NCBI GenBank assembly: GCA_019843655.1
Contig: JACDQD010000005.1
Span: 28,902,954 to 28,966,953, forward strand
Direction: 5' to 3'
Source: Lethocerus indicus
Lineage: Eukaryota; Arthropoda; Insecta; Hemiptera; Belostomatidae
DNA length: 64,000 nt
The notes under the pieces: model-generated
The model's input: only the letters and a program-made list of their open reading frames with translations
Database searches by the model: none
What the model was told of the DNA's origin: nothing
Position numbers and translations under genes: made by a program
Shown here: piece by piece, positions 25,529 to 38,180 of the stretch
Layout: the number at the start of each line of letters is the position of its first letter
Position numbering within the stretch: the first letter of the stretch is position 1

Positions 25529-26668
25529 GAAAATGCCGCCATAACATCGTTACACGTAACTTATGAGATATGAAATCTACTAGGAACCATAGAGTGAGTG
25601 ATTGGCGTTCTATAAAATATTTTATTTTTAATTTACTTTTAACTCTCGATATTTTTTTGTTTGTTTTTGTAATGCCGTTTCTCAACCACCGTCATACTTT
25701 ATTAGTTTTAAATATATATTAATCCGATAAGAAATACCAATAAAATGAAAACACTTTTTGAAACAACCCGAACAAGAAGAAAAAAACGAATTTCTCTTTT
25801 TAATCCATTCTTTTAATATATATATATATAGTTTAAATATTTAATTTTTTAATAATTATCCACATACGTACACTGACTACATTTAATAATCATTGTTTCT
25901 TGGGCGAGGTCTCGGTTTTTTGTACGTCGTTTATATTTAAAATATCAACTCTACACATTTCTCAACACTTTTTTCGTACCTTAAACATTATATTATTGCC
26001 GAGGTTACAGATGACGCGCGGTATTTTTATATCAATAAAATTAATAATAATCAATATATAGGAACCAAATTATGTCGTTATTCTCCGCAATTTCTTTATA
26101 TCAAAAAACAGTAAGTAAATATAATATAACAAGCTAAAAAACTATTTCTGTAGTATACGTACAAGGGGTTAAAATTCTTGTGCGAAGAACTGAATCCGAA
26201 TTCTGAAGTGTAACGTTATATTTGTGTACGGATTTGTTTACGCTGTATTGAGGAACAGTATTATCAACATTTTTTTCAGTGTGCTTTTTATGAAAACACG
26301 AAGGGAGGGGTTCAGGCGCCACCGGTCCCGGATCATCAACGTTATAATAATTTTAATTCCAACAGTGTCGTAAATGACTCAAAAATTTCGACCCGCTCGT
26401 TTCGGGAATTTGTCTTTTTCTGAAAAACACCGAATCCGGGATGAGGGGTCCATCCCCCGCCCTTACTAGGCCCACGCAGGAGCTATTTTTATTTCTTGTA
26501 ATAACACCAACAATATACCTGCACACATAACTAATAAATAGTACAATTAAAATTCTTATTATAATTAATTATTATATAGAAAAGCATTCTGGAACAGGAA
26601 CCTTAGTAAAATGTTAGCTAAAGATAGGAACCTTGGGTGCTGGGATCTTTTTTTTGTTGTTTTCAAGT

Positions 26669-27190
26669 TTAAAAAAATGTACTTTCAGTTTTTCCTTCGT
26701 GTCTCGATAATTTGAAGAGGGTGGGGGGTGTGTTGTACACAGGGGGGAGAATTTGCGTTGTGGGGCGATCGCCGCTCCGATTTAGATTCGAGTCGATGGT
26801 TCGAAACTGACGAATCGACGTCGGTGATATGTCGGCCGACCGGCTCTCGCGGAGCTCGCGATTTTCTCTAGAATCGGGTTGCAATTTTCCAGTACATTTT
26901 TTTTCTATTTCGCGTCGTGAGGACTTCCGCTCGCTCCCAGCGACAAGCGGAAATACCGGGCGGAGCGGGAGGGGGGCAGCTTCCGCCGGCCGAACGCGGC
27001 CCCCCTCCAAAGTTCCGAACTTGCGGAGGAATCCGATCCTCCCCCGTTTTTTGGTTGTTTTCTCGTGGCCATCGTCGCCGTCGTCGTCGTCGTCGTCGCC
27101 GTCGTCGCCGTGCCGCAACCGGGAAAAACAACTCAAAAAACTCTCCCGGGGGACCCCGATCGGGGCGGCGGCCCGGGGCGCCCCCTAGAG
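26669..27190. other. GC-rich island within the AT-rich putative 3' UTR
   Basis: About 0.5 kb of clearly higher GC than its surroundings. A 155-codon frame is open on the gene's strand (27136-26669) and other frames are open on the plus strand, but none shows a domain I recognise, and all include low-complexity stretches from the CGT repeat. It could be a structured UTR segment, a CpG-rich regulatory element or a further exon. Confidence 0.5.
27071..27111. repeat. CGT/CGC trinucleotide repeat
   Basis: Imperfect run of CGT and CGC triplets inside the GC-rich island of the putative 3' UTR. It produces artefactual poly-Asp and poly-Arg frames. Confidence 0.85.
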
Positions 27191-27230
27191 GGCCCCCGAC
27201 TCAAGATCCCCCGCCTTATCTATCTATCAA

Positions 27231-27279
27231 TATTTATATTTATATTTATATATATATATATATTTATATGTATATAATA
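27231..27279. repeat. TA-rich simple repeat
   Basis: TATTTA units passing into a TA run, in the putative 3' UTR between the GC island and the proximal poly(A) signal. Confidence 0.9.
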
Positions 27280-27348
27280 AACGATATCTGCGCGAGAACG
27301 GGCGGCCGCCGCAGTAACACAGCGTTATCGATTGCGAGACCGGACGAA

Positions 27349-27354
27349 TTTATT
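27349..27354 (-). terminator. Proximal polyadenylation signal AATAAA
   Basis: Minus-strand AATAAA about 520 bases after the stop codon, with a modest GT-rich segment (GCTGTGTTACTG) some 30 bases further on. It could give a short UTR isoform that lacks the let-7 site and the distal Pumilio motif. AT-rich sequence produces AATAAA by chance, so this is only a candidate. Confidence 0.3.
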
Positions 27355-27635
27355 CGCCGGTTCGAATTCAAAAATAAAACGGACATTTAAAAAACGCACG
27401 CTAATATATATATAATATCCACGGGACCGTCGTTCTCGCGCCGACACCCTATATAATTTTTACCCATTTTTTTGTATTTTATATCCGTACGAATAATGAT
27501 ACTTCTTATCGTAGTTATTAATAATTATATTATTAAAATTGCCAACCTTGTACAGCAAAATATAGCGAGGTGTAGTTTCACGGCCCAGGAGGGCCGCGGG
27601 TATATTCTAATATTAAATTAATAGCGATTAAATCG

Positions 27636-27643
27636 TATATACA
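27636..27643 (-). promoter_or_regulatory. Pumilio-type motif TGTATATA (proximal)
   Basis: Sense-strand TGTATATA, a perfect match to the Pumilio consensus TGTANATA, about 230 bases after the stop codon. It lies within both possible UTR isoforms. The motif is real; binding is an inference. Confidence 0.35.
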
Positions 27644-27870
27644 ATGTTTGTCGAGGGGTCCTCCGGAGACCGGTCCCCGAGGCGGGGCCGACGGTGGAGT
27701 CGTTATCGATATAGGAACACGAGTCAAAGTCAGTGCGAGGAACTCATATTTCATCTTTAATGATAAGGTCGTAGTGCGACGAACACCTAAGCTTGTTACA
27801 CAAACTAGAACTACGGACCGACTACGTCTACGTTTTACCACATTTATACGTTTATATAGTTTCGGGGCGT

Positions 27871-28493
27871 TTACTGTCCCGCGCTGGGGACGGGGAGGCC
27901 GCTCGGGGCGGAAGAGAAGAGCTTCTGGGGCGGCTGTGGAGGAGGCGGGCAGAAGAGGTTGGCGTTGGAGTCGCTCTCGGCGGCGGCGGCGGCCTTGGCG
28001 GCCAGCGCGGTGATCTGGTTCACGACGTCCTCCATCTCGACCGAGAGGCGGGACGTGTCAGTGGGGCAGCGGGGCCCAGGGCCGGCGGTGGTGCGGGGCG
28101 GGCGGTGGCGGCGGCGGGGGCGGGGGCGGGGCGGGTGCTCCGCCTCGGCGTGCTTGGCCAGCTCGGCGGCCGTCTCCAGGACCGCCTCGCAGGAGGTGCA
28201 CCCGTGGCCCAGCCGCACCACCCTGAGCAGGCCGCCGCCCCTGCAGCCCTCCTCCTGGCCCTGGTGGTAGGCCGCCGCCCCCTCCGTCGGCCAGCTCAGC
28301 CGGCACTTCTTGCACACCGTCCCCACCTCCGTCGCTACCTCCCTAGCGGCGGGACCGCCCCCCGGGCCGCCCCCCGCCCACACTCTCACCACGCTGCTTC
28401 CCGGATGACCGACCGCCTCCAATACCGCTTCCAGGCTCGCGCTGTCCCCTCCTAGTAGGCGGCTCACCGGAGTTCCACCGCCGCTCTCCCCAC
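27871..28493 (-). CDS. zfh2: Terminal coding exon of a zfh2/ZFHX3/4-like zinc-finger homeobox protein
   Basis: Seen: on the minus strand a T-rich stretch ending in TTGACAG, a good splice acceptor, precedes an open frame of 206 codons plus one split codon, ending in TAA at 27873-27871. The exon starts in phase 1, so the first base of its glycine codon comes from an upstream exon. Counting from that glycine, residues 61-84 form C-x2-C-x12-H-x6-C (starting VCKKC) and residues 99-120 form C-x2-C-x12-H-x4-H. A basic Pro/Arg stretch (about 121-131), an Ala-rich acidic helix-like segment (VVNQITALAAKAAAAAE) and a Pro-rich tail follow. Known: ZFHX proteins are large nuclear transcription factors with many zinc fingers and several homeodomains, and their C-terminus carries a CKKC...HQ...C finger followed by a Cys/His finger, which this layout matches. 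Inferred: orthology to insect zfh2. The homeodomains are not in this window. The exon is much more GC-rich than the UTR beside it. An antisense open frame across it is a by-product of the GC-rich code. Confidence 0.72.
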
Positions 28494-31312
28494 CTGTCAA
28501 TTTAAACAAAAATTACGTTATCCTATTGTCATGAAGTATGTGGCGGTCGAAAGCCGTTGAGCATGCATCGGTAGGCCAGTAATAAACATTCGGATCGGGG
28601 AACTACTTCTTTTTCTATTCGTCGGAATATTTTTCTCGAAATTATTCCACGTTACCGTTAAGTAATGATGCGTAACGATGTGTAAAATCTTGGTAAATAA
28701 TTTGGTCTATTGCGGGCGTGCGGGAACGATGGCCCGGGCCCTGGACCGGGTCCAAGTCTATTAAGATGTTCGCTCGAGCGTAGTCCCGTATACCGGAAAG
28801 GGTTCCACTGACGCGTAGTTTCGATTTTTACTGTTTTCTAAGATATTCCGAAATTATATTAAAAAAACTTTCTATCTTCTATTATTTGTTGGGAACTTGT
28901 TTGCTTGCAGGTTAATTGTTTACGTGTTTGCGTTAAGAGGAAAGAGGTAATAAGAAAATTTCCTTAAAATAGAGACAATTTCCGGAAATAATTTGTTCTA
29001 TCGGTGCTTCAATAATAATTATAAGGATAATGTATATAACAAAGTGTCGGACTGACTGAGGAAAGAAGTAAGAACTGACTGAAGGGAGAACGGACTTTTC
29101 GGTTGTTCGACTGGAGGTCCTAATTGAAGTTGAATTAAGGCGTTCATTTCGCCTGTGTCGTTATAATACCTCGCTATAATAACACCGCCCGAGGTTTTCG
29201 GTGTGTTCGAAGCGATAAAACTAATCGACCTTTGGGGAGGCATTAAATGAAATTAGAGTTTTCCCTTTGAAATTCCCGCCCAACTGCCTAATACGCGACC
29301 CGTAATTGAAATTACAGCAGGAGTTGATTACACGTACCGATGGATGTAATAAAACGGATTCCGAGAGTTGAGGTTTTCGGTCGGCTTAATGTAAACACGG
29401 AATTGGACGTCCGCAAACTCAATTTACGGCCTGTCTGAGGGTTTCTTGGAAGGTCCGATTCCACGTTGGAAATCTGAACGTGCGGGAATCAATTATTTTT
29501 GACTAAGGTATTATTTCGAGCCTAATCTACAGAAGGATGCATATTTTTAGATAATTCCGACGGGTCGCAATGTCTACTGTCAGTCCCAGGTTATACGAAT
29601 ATAGTTTTTCTCATTATTATTGCATGTCGCCCTACTAATGGTTCAAGAGAATTGCAACTACATTTTTCAGCTGGCAGATTTAACCTTTGCAGGTCAGGAA
29701 GTACTGCAGACAAACGCATATTAGCCAATTAAACTAAGATAACAGTTCGTGCCTCGTAACGAGGGCACGAAAAGAGGACAATTTCGAAAGGTGTTCAATG
29801 AATTTAGGCCGATAACAATTTTGATTTGCCGGGAAGAAGCATTAATAATTTTAATGGAGCGTCGAGAACAGTAAGGAGTTTGCAACAGTTGGAATGATTA
29901 TTATACAGGGATACGTCAATTCCTGTACAAACCATTAGGATTCAGTTTGTTCCGTAACAACCGCTTCCCATTTAAAAGTGCATTTGTATAAGTGCGTCCT
30001 TGGGGCTGCCGCTCTCAAATACAAAGTGGTGAGATGCACATATTTAATGACTTCGTGGACTTAGTGGCTTTCAATGGATTTTCCTTTGACGGACCGAATT
30101 GAAAATGCCCCGCAAATATTAATTGCGAGCTGAATTAGTTTCCGTTGAGGAGGCGCGGGGGTAATCTTTTCTGGAATTATAAATTTTATTTGACGGTTTG
30201 TCACATACCGACGGTACACAACATTGTATATGTCTGCAATTATAGGGCCGGTTCACGGAATTGTATTATGAATTACTTATATTGGGATGACGACGTTAGT
30301 GACACGAAGCGATCGGTTAATTAACGACACTGGGCGAGTCCAGTAATTAATTCCTGAACGTGACGTGCGTACGGCCGTGGAAGGTCGGCGTGGGGGGGGG
30401 CGATTAACGATGCCCAATTAGAAGCTTTAATTGGTCCCCAACGTCGAGGTGTCACAGTCACGCTCCTCCCTCTGACTCCCTTCCGTGACCTTCCTCTGTC
30501 GGAAAGGACATACACATGGGGTCCACACTTCAGATGACTTGAAGTGTCCGCCGGCTTTCGATGAGGGGACATTAAAAAAAACGAATTCTAGTTTGAAAAT
30601 CAGGTCAGGAGGGAAGCAAGATCAACATTTCCGAGGATTTTCTCCCTACGTGGGGATTCTAAAAGTCACCAGTGGCGTACATTGACAAGTCGGTGATAAT
30701 TGATCTACTCGAAATCACGAACGAGGTACTCGAATATTGAAAATCATCCCTTTCGTCGATATCGCATTACAAACAGAATTGTCTGACGAGGACAGTTTTC
30801 AATAATATTATTTAGCATTTAATGAATATATTAATATAATAAGTTAATAAATATATGCGTGACTTAACTCAGGAAAATGTCAATGTCGACATCTAGAACA
30901 GTACGACTCGGAGAGAAAAACAAAGGATTTTCTATTGGTGGCGCTCCACTTTTCTGGTTTTTGCTCGCCCCGATGCAAACCAGAGCGAGAACGGCACGAG
31001 AGTGTCGCCACAGAGCAATGCGCTCCGTATAGTTTCCAACTAGTTTTCCAAATAATTCGATATTTAATAATTCATAGACGGTTCTCTGATCTGCGGTTTA
31101 AACGAATTACGATTAGATGAAACGAAATTTAACTTTTAGTTCAGTGAGCGTGCGTGAACTTGAAGTTGAAATTCGTGACCTTAAAAAGGAAATGATCGTC
31201 GAACGGAGAGGTTCCGGTTTCCGCTCGGACCTCGACCGGAATAAAAAGGCGGGCCGCGAAACGAAACATACAAGAACGTTGACTCACGGCCGTTAACGAA
31301 CTCGAGGGCCCC

Positions 31313-31334
31313 GGGGGGGGGGGGAGGGGGAGGG
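31313..31334. repeat. G-tract
   Basis: Twelve consecutive G followed by A, five G and AGGG. A possible G-quadruplex, and a likely spot for sequencing error. Confidence 0.8.
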
Positions 31335-32524
31335 CCTTTGTAAAACCGAGGGGCCCCGAAAAAAATAACTCCCTACAACTGACGCTTTGTTATTCAATAG
31401 GCCGGCCGTACAAATACTTTTAAATAAACCCATCGCGGCGAATCAAAAAGACCTATATTAAAATTAAATTTAACCGAGGTCTGAATTTGCCGCTAATTGA
31501 TATTCGAGGGCGAGGCCCCCCGCAGAGATATAAATCAGATCGGTCGGTTACATCGGGGCGCCCCTTGACGTCACGTCCTCCACATCCGGTTCCTCCTCCA
31601 CAACCCCCCCCCCGCCCGTAAAATTGCTTCTTCCGTATCGGAGGATACTTGCCGATTCTGTCCCGCTTCGTTTATCCGGCCTTTTTTTTTTATCGTCGCT
31701 TCATTAGCAAAGGCTACACGTAACCGACGATGCGAATAACGCCGAACAAACACACACGGCATGAACGTATCGAGAAATAAAATTTGCCAACACCGTACAG
31801 CATGACGTTAATTTCAACCCTTCGGCCTCGGATGCCACTAAAAGAAGCGACGCCGTCCGGATTGAGGTTTATGGGGTAGCCCGCGTCCGACTCAATCCCG
31901 CCTTAGAGAAGACCGGGGCCCGCAGTGATATAAAAACTCGGTTTACGAGTGGGCCGGATAACGAGGCACTTAAAGGACACCTGTAATTAAATTCTACGAC
32001 GCCTTTGTATATTCGCGGTCGGGATTTACGCGAATGATTAACAGACGAATGCAGAGAGCCAAATCTGTTCGGTACGCGCGCGTTCGTTAAGAAGAGAAAG
32101 AGAGAAACATCGCCATCTCCGCCCGGGACAACGTATTTAATTAATTTCCATAATATTTTACGGATTAATTTCCGACGGGGACCCGACCGACTTTATCGAC
32201 GAGTCTTTCGGTCGACTTAATTTTCGAAACGCTCTTTTCGGCCAAACGGACCGAAACGTAACCGCGCCTCGACGTGGGGGGAAGATAGAAATCTAAATTA
32301 CAAATTTCGAACGAATTTGAAACTCCCCGACGACCGTTCCCGAGAGGAGGGTACAGATGTTCGGCGTGTTTTCCACCTAATTAAAATATTCAGTTATTTG
32401 TTTCATTTATAGACGAGTTGGACTGGTTCCAAACGCTGAGTGAATCAGCGGGCCCCTCCACCCCGGCCATCACTCCCTCCATCTGACACAACTCTCGGCC
32501 GCCTACCCATCACTGTCTCTCATT

Positions 32525-32526
32525 CC

Positions 32527-32565
<39 letters not shown>

Positions 32566-32567
32566 AC
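32525..32567. repeat. Compound CT and CA microsatellite
   Basis: CT run passing directly into a CA run. Confidence 0.95.
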
Positions 32568-34584
32568 CCTAATTCTCTCTCATTCTCGTTAAGGAGGCCC
32601 CCACCGAACCCCCTCCCGCGACGAATAGATTGAAATCTGAACAATAACTAATTATAGAGGGGGCTCTCGATGTAAACCGGTAATTAACGAGTGTTGTTTT
32701 TCGCGGGACTTTCTCTTCGCGTTAATTCGCCGATGTACTATTTGATACGGCATGCCTAAACGGGCGGGCGATTAAAATTTTCCCCCCTCCGAACGCAATT
32801 TTCCCTCTTCGTCTAGCTCTCCTTCGGTTTCTGTCGGTAGTTACAAACGGAAACTTTACGTCCGTTGGATATAATCCTGTAAAATTAACCGATACTAAAC
32901 GAGAAAGAGGGAGACGAGGATCGATCGATGAAACCGAGACCGAGAGTCGGAAGGCGAGTCACCCTTCAAGGTGACATAAACTCGTCTCGCATGTGGGCCC
33001 CGATGACCGTGGCAAAGATCGCAGATAAAGCCCCGCGTATTAGTCCGTCCCGCCGACGGCGCGTCGTAAAGTCCCTCCTCGACATTACCGATGTTTCGAT
33101 CGGCCGTAAAGTATCCCGGGCGTTTCTCGGCTAGGTCGGAGAGGGAGGGGAGAATCGAGAATAGGTAGAAACGGTCGAAAAGGGCGGGGAAAGAGAGGGA
33201 CGTTGTAAATTAAATTAAAAACAGGATCTCGCCGATGTTAATCCGTCCGAATCGTCCGGCCGAGACTTTAATCTGTATTCAGGTTGCGCGGCGACCAATG
33301 CAAATGGCCATTGTTCACGGTTCCCGTATGTCGGCACCTCCGTTATTAACGCGAACGATTCTATCTGGCCGATGAGAGCCCCCCCCCATCCCCCATCCCC
33401 CTTACCGTCTTTATACGCCGGAGCTTTTTGTATTTAAACCGGGCGGCCCCCAGCGCTAATCGACACCTACGCCCGGTCCACCTGTGCCGTAATTGCGGAG
33501 CGCGGAGTCATTATTGAATAATTGGGCCCCCCTCCCTCCACCTCCGAGGGGCCGGGGGTTCTTCGGCAGTTTCCGGCGGGGGCGCTATCATTAGTTTAAT
33601 TGCTTCCACCTCCCCTCGGGTCGCGCGCTGTAATTGCCGGCGATTCCGCCGAAAGCCTCCCTCGGCGGGAGGACGAGCACGGCCGACCGACGTGGGCGCC
33701 CCCCGTTTGACCGATCCCCCAAGATAAGGGCCAAAACAAACTCGAAAACAAGACCCGCGTCGAGTAATAATTTACATAAATATTTACAACACTCCCCCAC
33801 TATAGTGGATATAGCCTAGTTTTATGCTAATGGAGGCCCGCCGCGGCGACCGGTTCGGGCGTCGGACTAATTCTTTAAGGAGATAACAGTCGGACCGTAG
33901 TTACGACTGTGACCCTTCTTACGACCCGTATTCGCGCCCAAATGTCGCCCGCCCGACCGTACACATATTCCCTCGCAGAAAAATGATCCGAAGTGTTATT
34001 AAATACAAATTGCCCGACACAAAGTGGACACAAAGGTCGGACGACGCTAGAAAAGCGGCGCTCATTTCCGTCCTCATTATTGTCGACGTCATTTGCGAGG
34101 AATCTCGAAGGACAATTTTAATAACGACGCCGTGACCCGGATAACGAGTGGAGTCGCGGCCGGCACAAATCTCCAGTGGGTCGAGACCGGCTAAATGTCG
34201 AAATTCGGGCCCAGGAATTAAAACGTCCCGTCTTGCTAAACGCCGGTCTACGGAGGTGGAGGAGGGAAGGCCGTCATTAAGAAGTAGGAGGGATGAGGGG
34301 CCGCGAGACTAGTGAAAGTTTCCGTGGCGCGGCGGTGTAAGGTGGGGGAGGGCCCCTGAAATTGGGCCTTCTATTAAAGTCTAGGCGGCTTCCTCCCGTC
34401 ATGGCGGGGACAGACGGCCCTAATTAGAGCCGACAATTAACGTCCCGGGGGTGGCAGCGTTAATGAGCCTTTTCCTGCCCCAGGCTTCACAAATAATAAA
34501 CATTCGTTAAGCGACCTCCACTCACAGATTTGACTCCCGCACGCTTCTACGGATTTGTCTGAGCGAGGAGCCTGCTCTTGTTAA

Positions 34585-34636
34585 TCTCTCTCTCTCACTC
34601 TCTCTCTCACTCTCTCTCTCTCTCTCTCTCCCTCTC
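34585..34636. repeat. CT microsatellite with CAC interruptions
   Basis: CT run regularly broken by CAC, about 50 bases. Confidence 0.93.
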
Positions 34637-37600
34637 TGTCCTTCGCGTCTGCCGTCTTTCCGCCCGGGCCCTCGGTCCGGCCACGTGTCTCTCTCTCCCT
34701 CTCTCAGTCGGGCCTCTAAAAATAATCGCTACGCGGCACCCTTAATAGAAATCTTGTGTTCATTTGATGTCTTAACTTCTCGGAAAAATGAGTTAAGACG
34801 GATAGGAACGTCGCTTTATTTCATTGCACGGATTATATTCGACGTGATGTTCTTAGAACGGCCTCTCCGACGACGGTCTTTTTTAAAAATATTTAAATGC
34901 CACCGGCCCGGTGTTTCGCTTTTCGACCCACACTAATATAAAAAACTGAGTTTAATTTGATTATATTCGGAATATTGTCGCGGACAGCACTATATTTTGG
35001 ACGGTATAAGATAGTAACAACCTACGACGTGAAGGTGTTACTGGTTTGGCTCCAAAACAAAAACCAGAAGACATCAATCACGCCGGTCATATTCGAGTTG
35101 GAAATTGCATCGGCTATGACAGGTTACTTTGTGGAAATTAAATAAATGTTTCTCCTCTGATTTAAATACGACTGTCGAAATGGATAAATTAATCCGAGGG
35201 GAAGAAGCAAAGCTTAGGAATCGTTTCTGCGATATGTATGAAAAAAAAAATTTGCCGTATATAGCACCGCTTGTTATTCGGATTAATAACTCGGGAACGA
35301 GTCGATCGTAAATCAAACCGAGAGCAAGGTTACATCCGGCCCGCCAACAGAACGAAACCGTTGTCGGTCCGCCTCCTGAACAAGCTCAAAGCGGTATCGA
35401 CGCTAAATGCAGAACATACATGTCGCTCTCGGCTCTACACGTGTAGATGGCTCGACTTCATTTGCATTGTAATTGCTCTTCGGGATGGGCCGCAGCGGGC
35501 AGAAATTTATTCCGATTCATTGAATTGGATTCATCCAGCTATGATCTGTATTGGCCTTATTCCGAAGAAGGGATAATGAAAATGGTTACTAATAGCTATA
35601 ATTTAATCAGTATCCTAGGAAAAATAAAGGCATTTAGGTGAATACTGTAGCACTAGGGTAAATTATAATTCGTGTTATTCTTAACGTCTGTGTATTTTAA
35701 ATTAATTACCTTATGCGACAAAGAAAACCTTTCTCGACACATTATGACCGTTTCTCGGTCTCGATATGTTGGGAACAATCGTTAAAATGTTTCCGAGTCT
35801 AAATTATACGACATTAAAATGGCACGAGGCCGCATTTCAAACAAGGAATATCCGGAATAAATTTAATTAAAATCTAAATCCCGACGACCCTATTAGTTGC
35901 ACAACCCCCCCATTACGGGGTAACAAGCCCAGGGACGCCCCCGGTTACGCAACCAGGTATTTAATAATTAAGCGTTTCAGTCACTTTAATTCAATTAAAG
36001 CGAGGAGGAAAAAAAGTGCCAAGCTCTGTCGTTGTTAAAAAGGGTAGAGCGCTTAGGACTTAAAAGTGGCGCAACCCAACCAGATGGGGCTTCACAATCC
36101 AGCCAGGCATCCGCTAACACTACGCCCCAAACCCTAATTACGACGCCTCTTACAAACTTCCTCCCCGATATTCGATAAGCTCAATTTTCGGAGGGATAAA
36201 TCATTTTTTAAGATTTTTCAAAACTCGAAAGGGGAAGATAGCGCCATCATTGCTTTGACCCATATTATGGAACAGTAGAGAAGATAAATAACGCAAATCA
36301 GGTCAGCTATCCCAATCTAATAATATTTCGATGATGGACAACTATTACTAATTTTCACTACCAAGTCACACGAAACGATAGCACAGATTGGCCAGCGGGA
36401 AGCATCGGATGTGTCCATTAAAAGGGGACAGAAATCAATTAAACGCTCCGGTGACGTCTGGAGTTTTAAACGGGAGACAAAGGGCCGGAAGGTGGTGGAG
36501 AAGGGGGAAAGATAACGATTTTTCTCTGCCCGCATTAAAATAATGGTCCTTATTCACTTAAGGTTAACTATCTGTAATTAAAGCCGACAATTAAATTCGA
36601 GAGGGGGTGGTGGTGGTGTCTTGTTAAGATTCACTGGAGTGAAGCCTACCGTTAAAACGCTACACACAGTTTTACAACGCTCGAAGACAAGCTACCGTCG
36701 TCGTTCGGCGATTTTAAGAGCCTAATTAAAAATAATGACTCTGTTCCCCGCCCACCGACCCCATCCAAGTTTATGAATAACGTTATACGGCCGGCTGGAA
36801 AGGAAAACATTGTGAACTCGAATAACTAGCTGCACTAACTCGGATGTTTAATTTGTTCTTATTCCGCTCACAGACACAGGATGAGCTGTGCTAACACTGA
36901 CCCAACAGACAAGAATAAACGCTCACTTTATACAACTTTATACTTCTTTTTCTGGTGTTTGATCTCAATTTGGATGCAATGTTCATACCTTTTATTTTAT
37001 TTTTTATGAAACATTACTTAGGGGTAATATTTAATCTTCATAGTAAACGTAAATTTCAGCGTACATTCGAGATACTTTTAAAAATTTCAGAGGTAAAAAA
37101 TTTCTAACTACGCTTGAAATTATTCGAAATTATACTTTCATAAATCCGGTCCACAAGCACCGGATCAACGTTTCATCAGTCGGCGGACATTTGGCCGATT
37201 CCATTGAATTCGATCGCTGGGTGCTCTAGAAAAAAGTTAACGGCCGAATTGGCGGAGCGAGAAAATGGGGAAAGAACCGCCAAATGAGATGAGACGGGGC
37301 GGGATTTTGTCCGTAATAAAGGAGAGGCCGAAGAAGGGGGGAGGAGGGAAGGGAGAGAAGGAGGAGGTGGATACCAATCATTGTTATTTCTTTTTTCTCC
37401 TCCCTTCGCCACCCCCGCCAACCGACCCCACCTCCCGATGTATATACAAAATTATAAGGGAGGGCCGGGAAAGAGAGACCGGGCCCCGACTAAGGGATGA
37501 AAAGGGAGATGGAGCTTTTACTTTTAACGAACTGACTCTTTACGACCGAAATCGTCCGGAGCAAAGATTACTACCGGTTAAAGGGAGAACAGCGCCAGAG

Positions 37601-38151
37601 TAGTGATTTCTCTTAACCTTACCCTACTGTCTGGCTAATGATTAGAATTCTAGGTCGGTTAATGGGACTGCAAATATTAGATACGCGGAACCTTCAAAGA
37701 GGTTTTTTTTCCTGGCTTCAATAACAGAGTGACATTTGAAATAAGCGATGATGTTTAGAACGTGACAGAATGAAACAACAATGACGAGCAGAAGCGATAT
37801 TTAATTTACAAATCAAATTTTAATCGTCCATTACTTGTAGCCAGGGTTAAAACGAATATTGTTCTAATTCCAGAGGGCGAATAGCAACGGTTGAAAGTTT
37901 AAAATCGTTTTAAATTTTTACCACGAAAAGGGGAACAATTAAAAAATCTAACTAGGCGACACAAGCGAGGCTTCCTGAAGCTCACCTCCGACTACTCAGT
38001 ACGGATTCACGCCTCACGTCATTACAATTACCTGTCAGTTCGGTCACACCCGATCGATACCCAGCCCTGGACAACGGATCAATGCCAATATGGCAGCGTC
38101 TAAGGAAGAAAACTGAGAGTCCCGGACATGTAACTACGTCGGGAATTTAGA

Positions 38152-38180
38152 ATCGTTCCGAAGCAGAGATTCGGAACGAT
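38152..38180. other. Perfect 11-bp hairpin
   Basis: ATCGTTCCGAA and TTCGGAACGAT flank the 7-base loop GCAGAGA. It is not followed by a T run and not obviously part of an element. Confidence 0.7.

Larger units (their letters stand above)
24000..27870 (-). other. Putative long 3' UTR of the zfh2-like gene
   Basis: This AT-rich stretch begins directly after the TAA of the terminal exon and contains no convincing coding sequence on either strand. It ends near an AATAAA that is followed by a short A run and then a GT-rich segment. It holds TAA and TA simple repeats, many ATTTA-like motifs, two TGTATATA motifs and one let-7 seed match on the sense (minus) strand. A GC-rich island at about 26.7-27.2 kb interrupts it. 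The extent is inferred from composition and the polyadenylation signal, with no transcript evidence, and the UTR may stop much earlier at the proximal signal. Confidence 0.45.

Noticed and set aside
27793..28455. 220-codon plus-strand frame antisense to the zfh2-like exon
   Set aside because: It is a mirror of a GC-rich coding exon; composition is Gly/Arg/Ala-rich with no family features, while the minus frame carries zinc-binding motifs and a splice acceptor.
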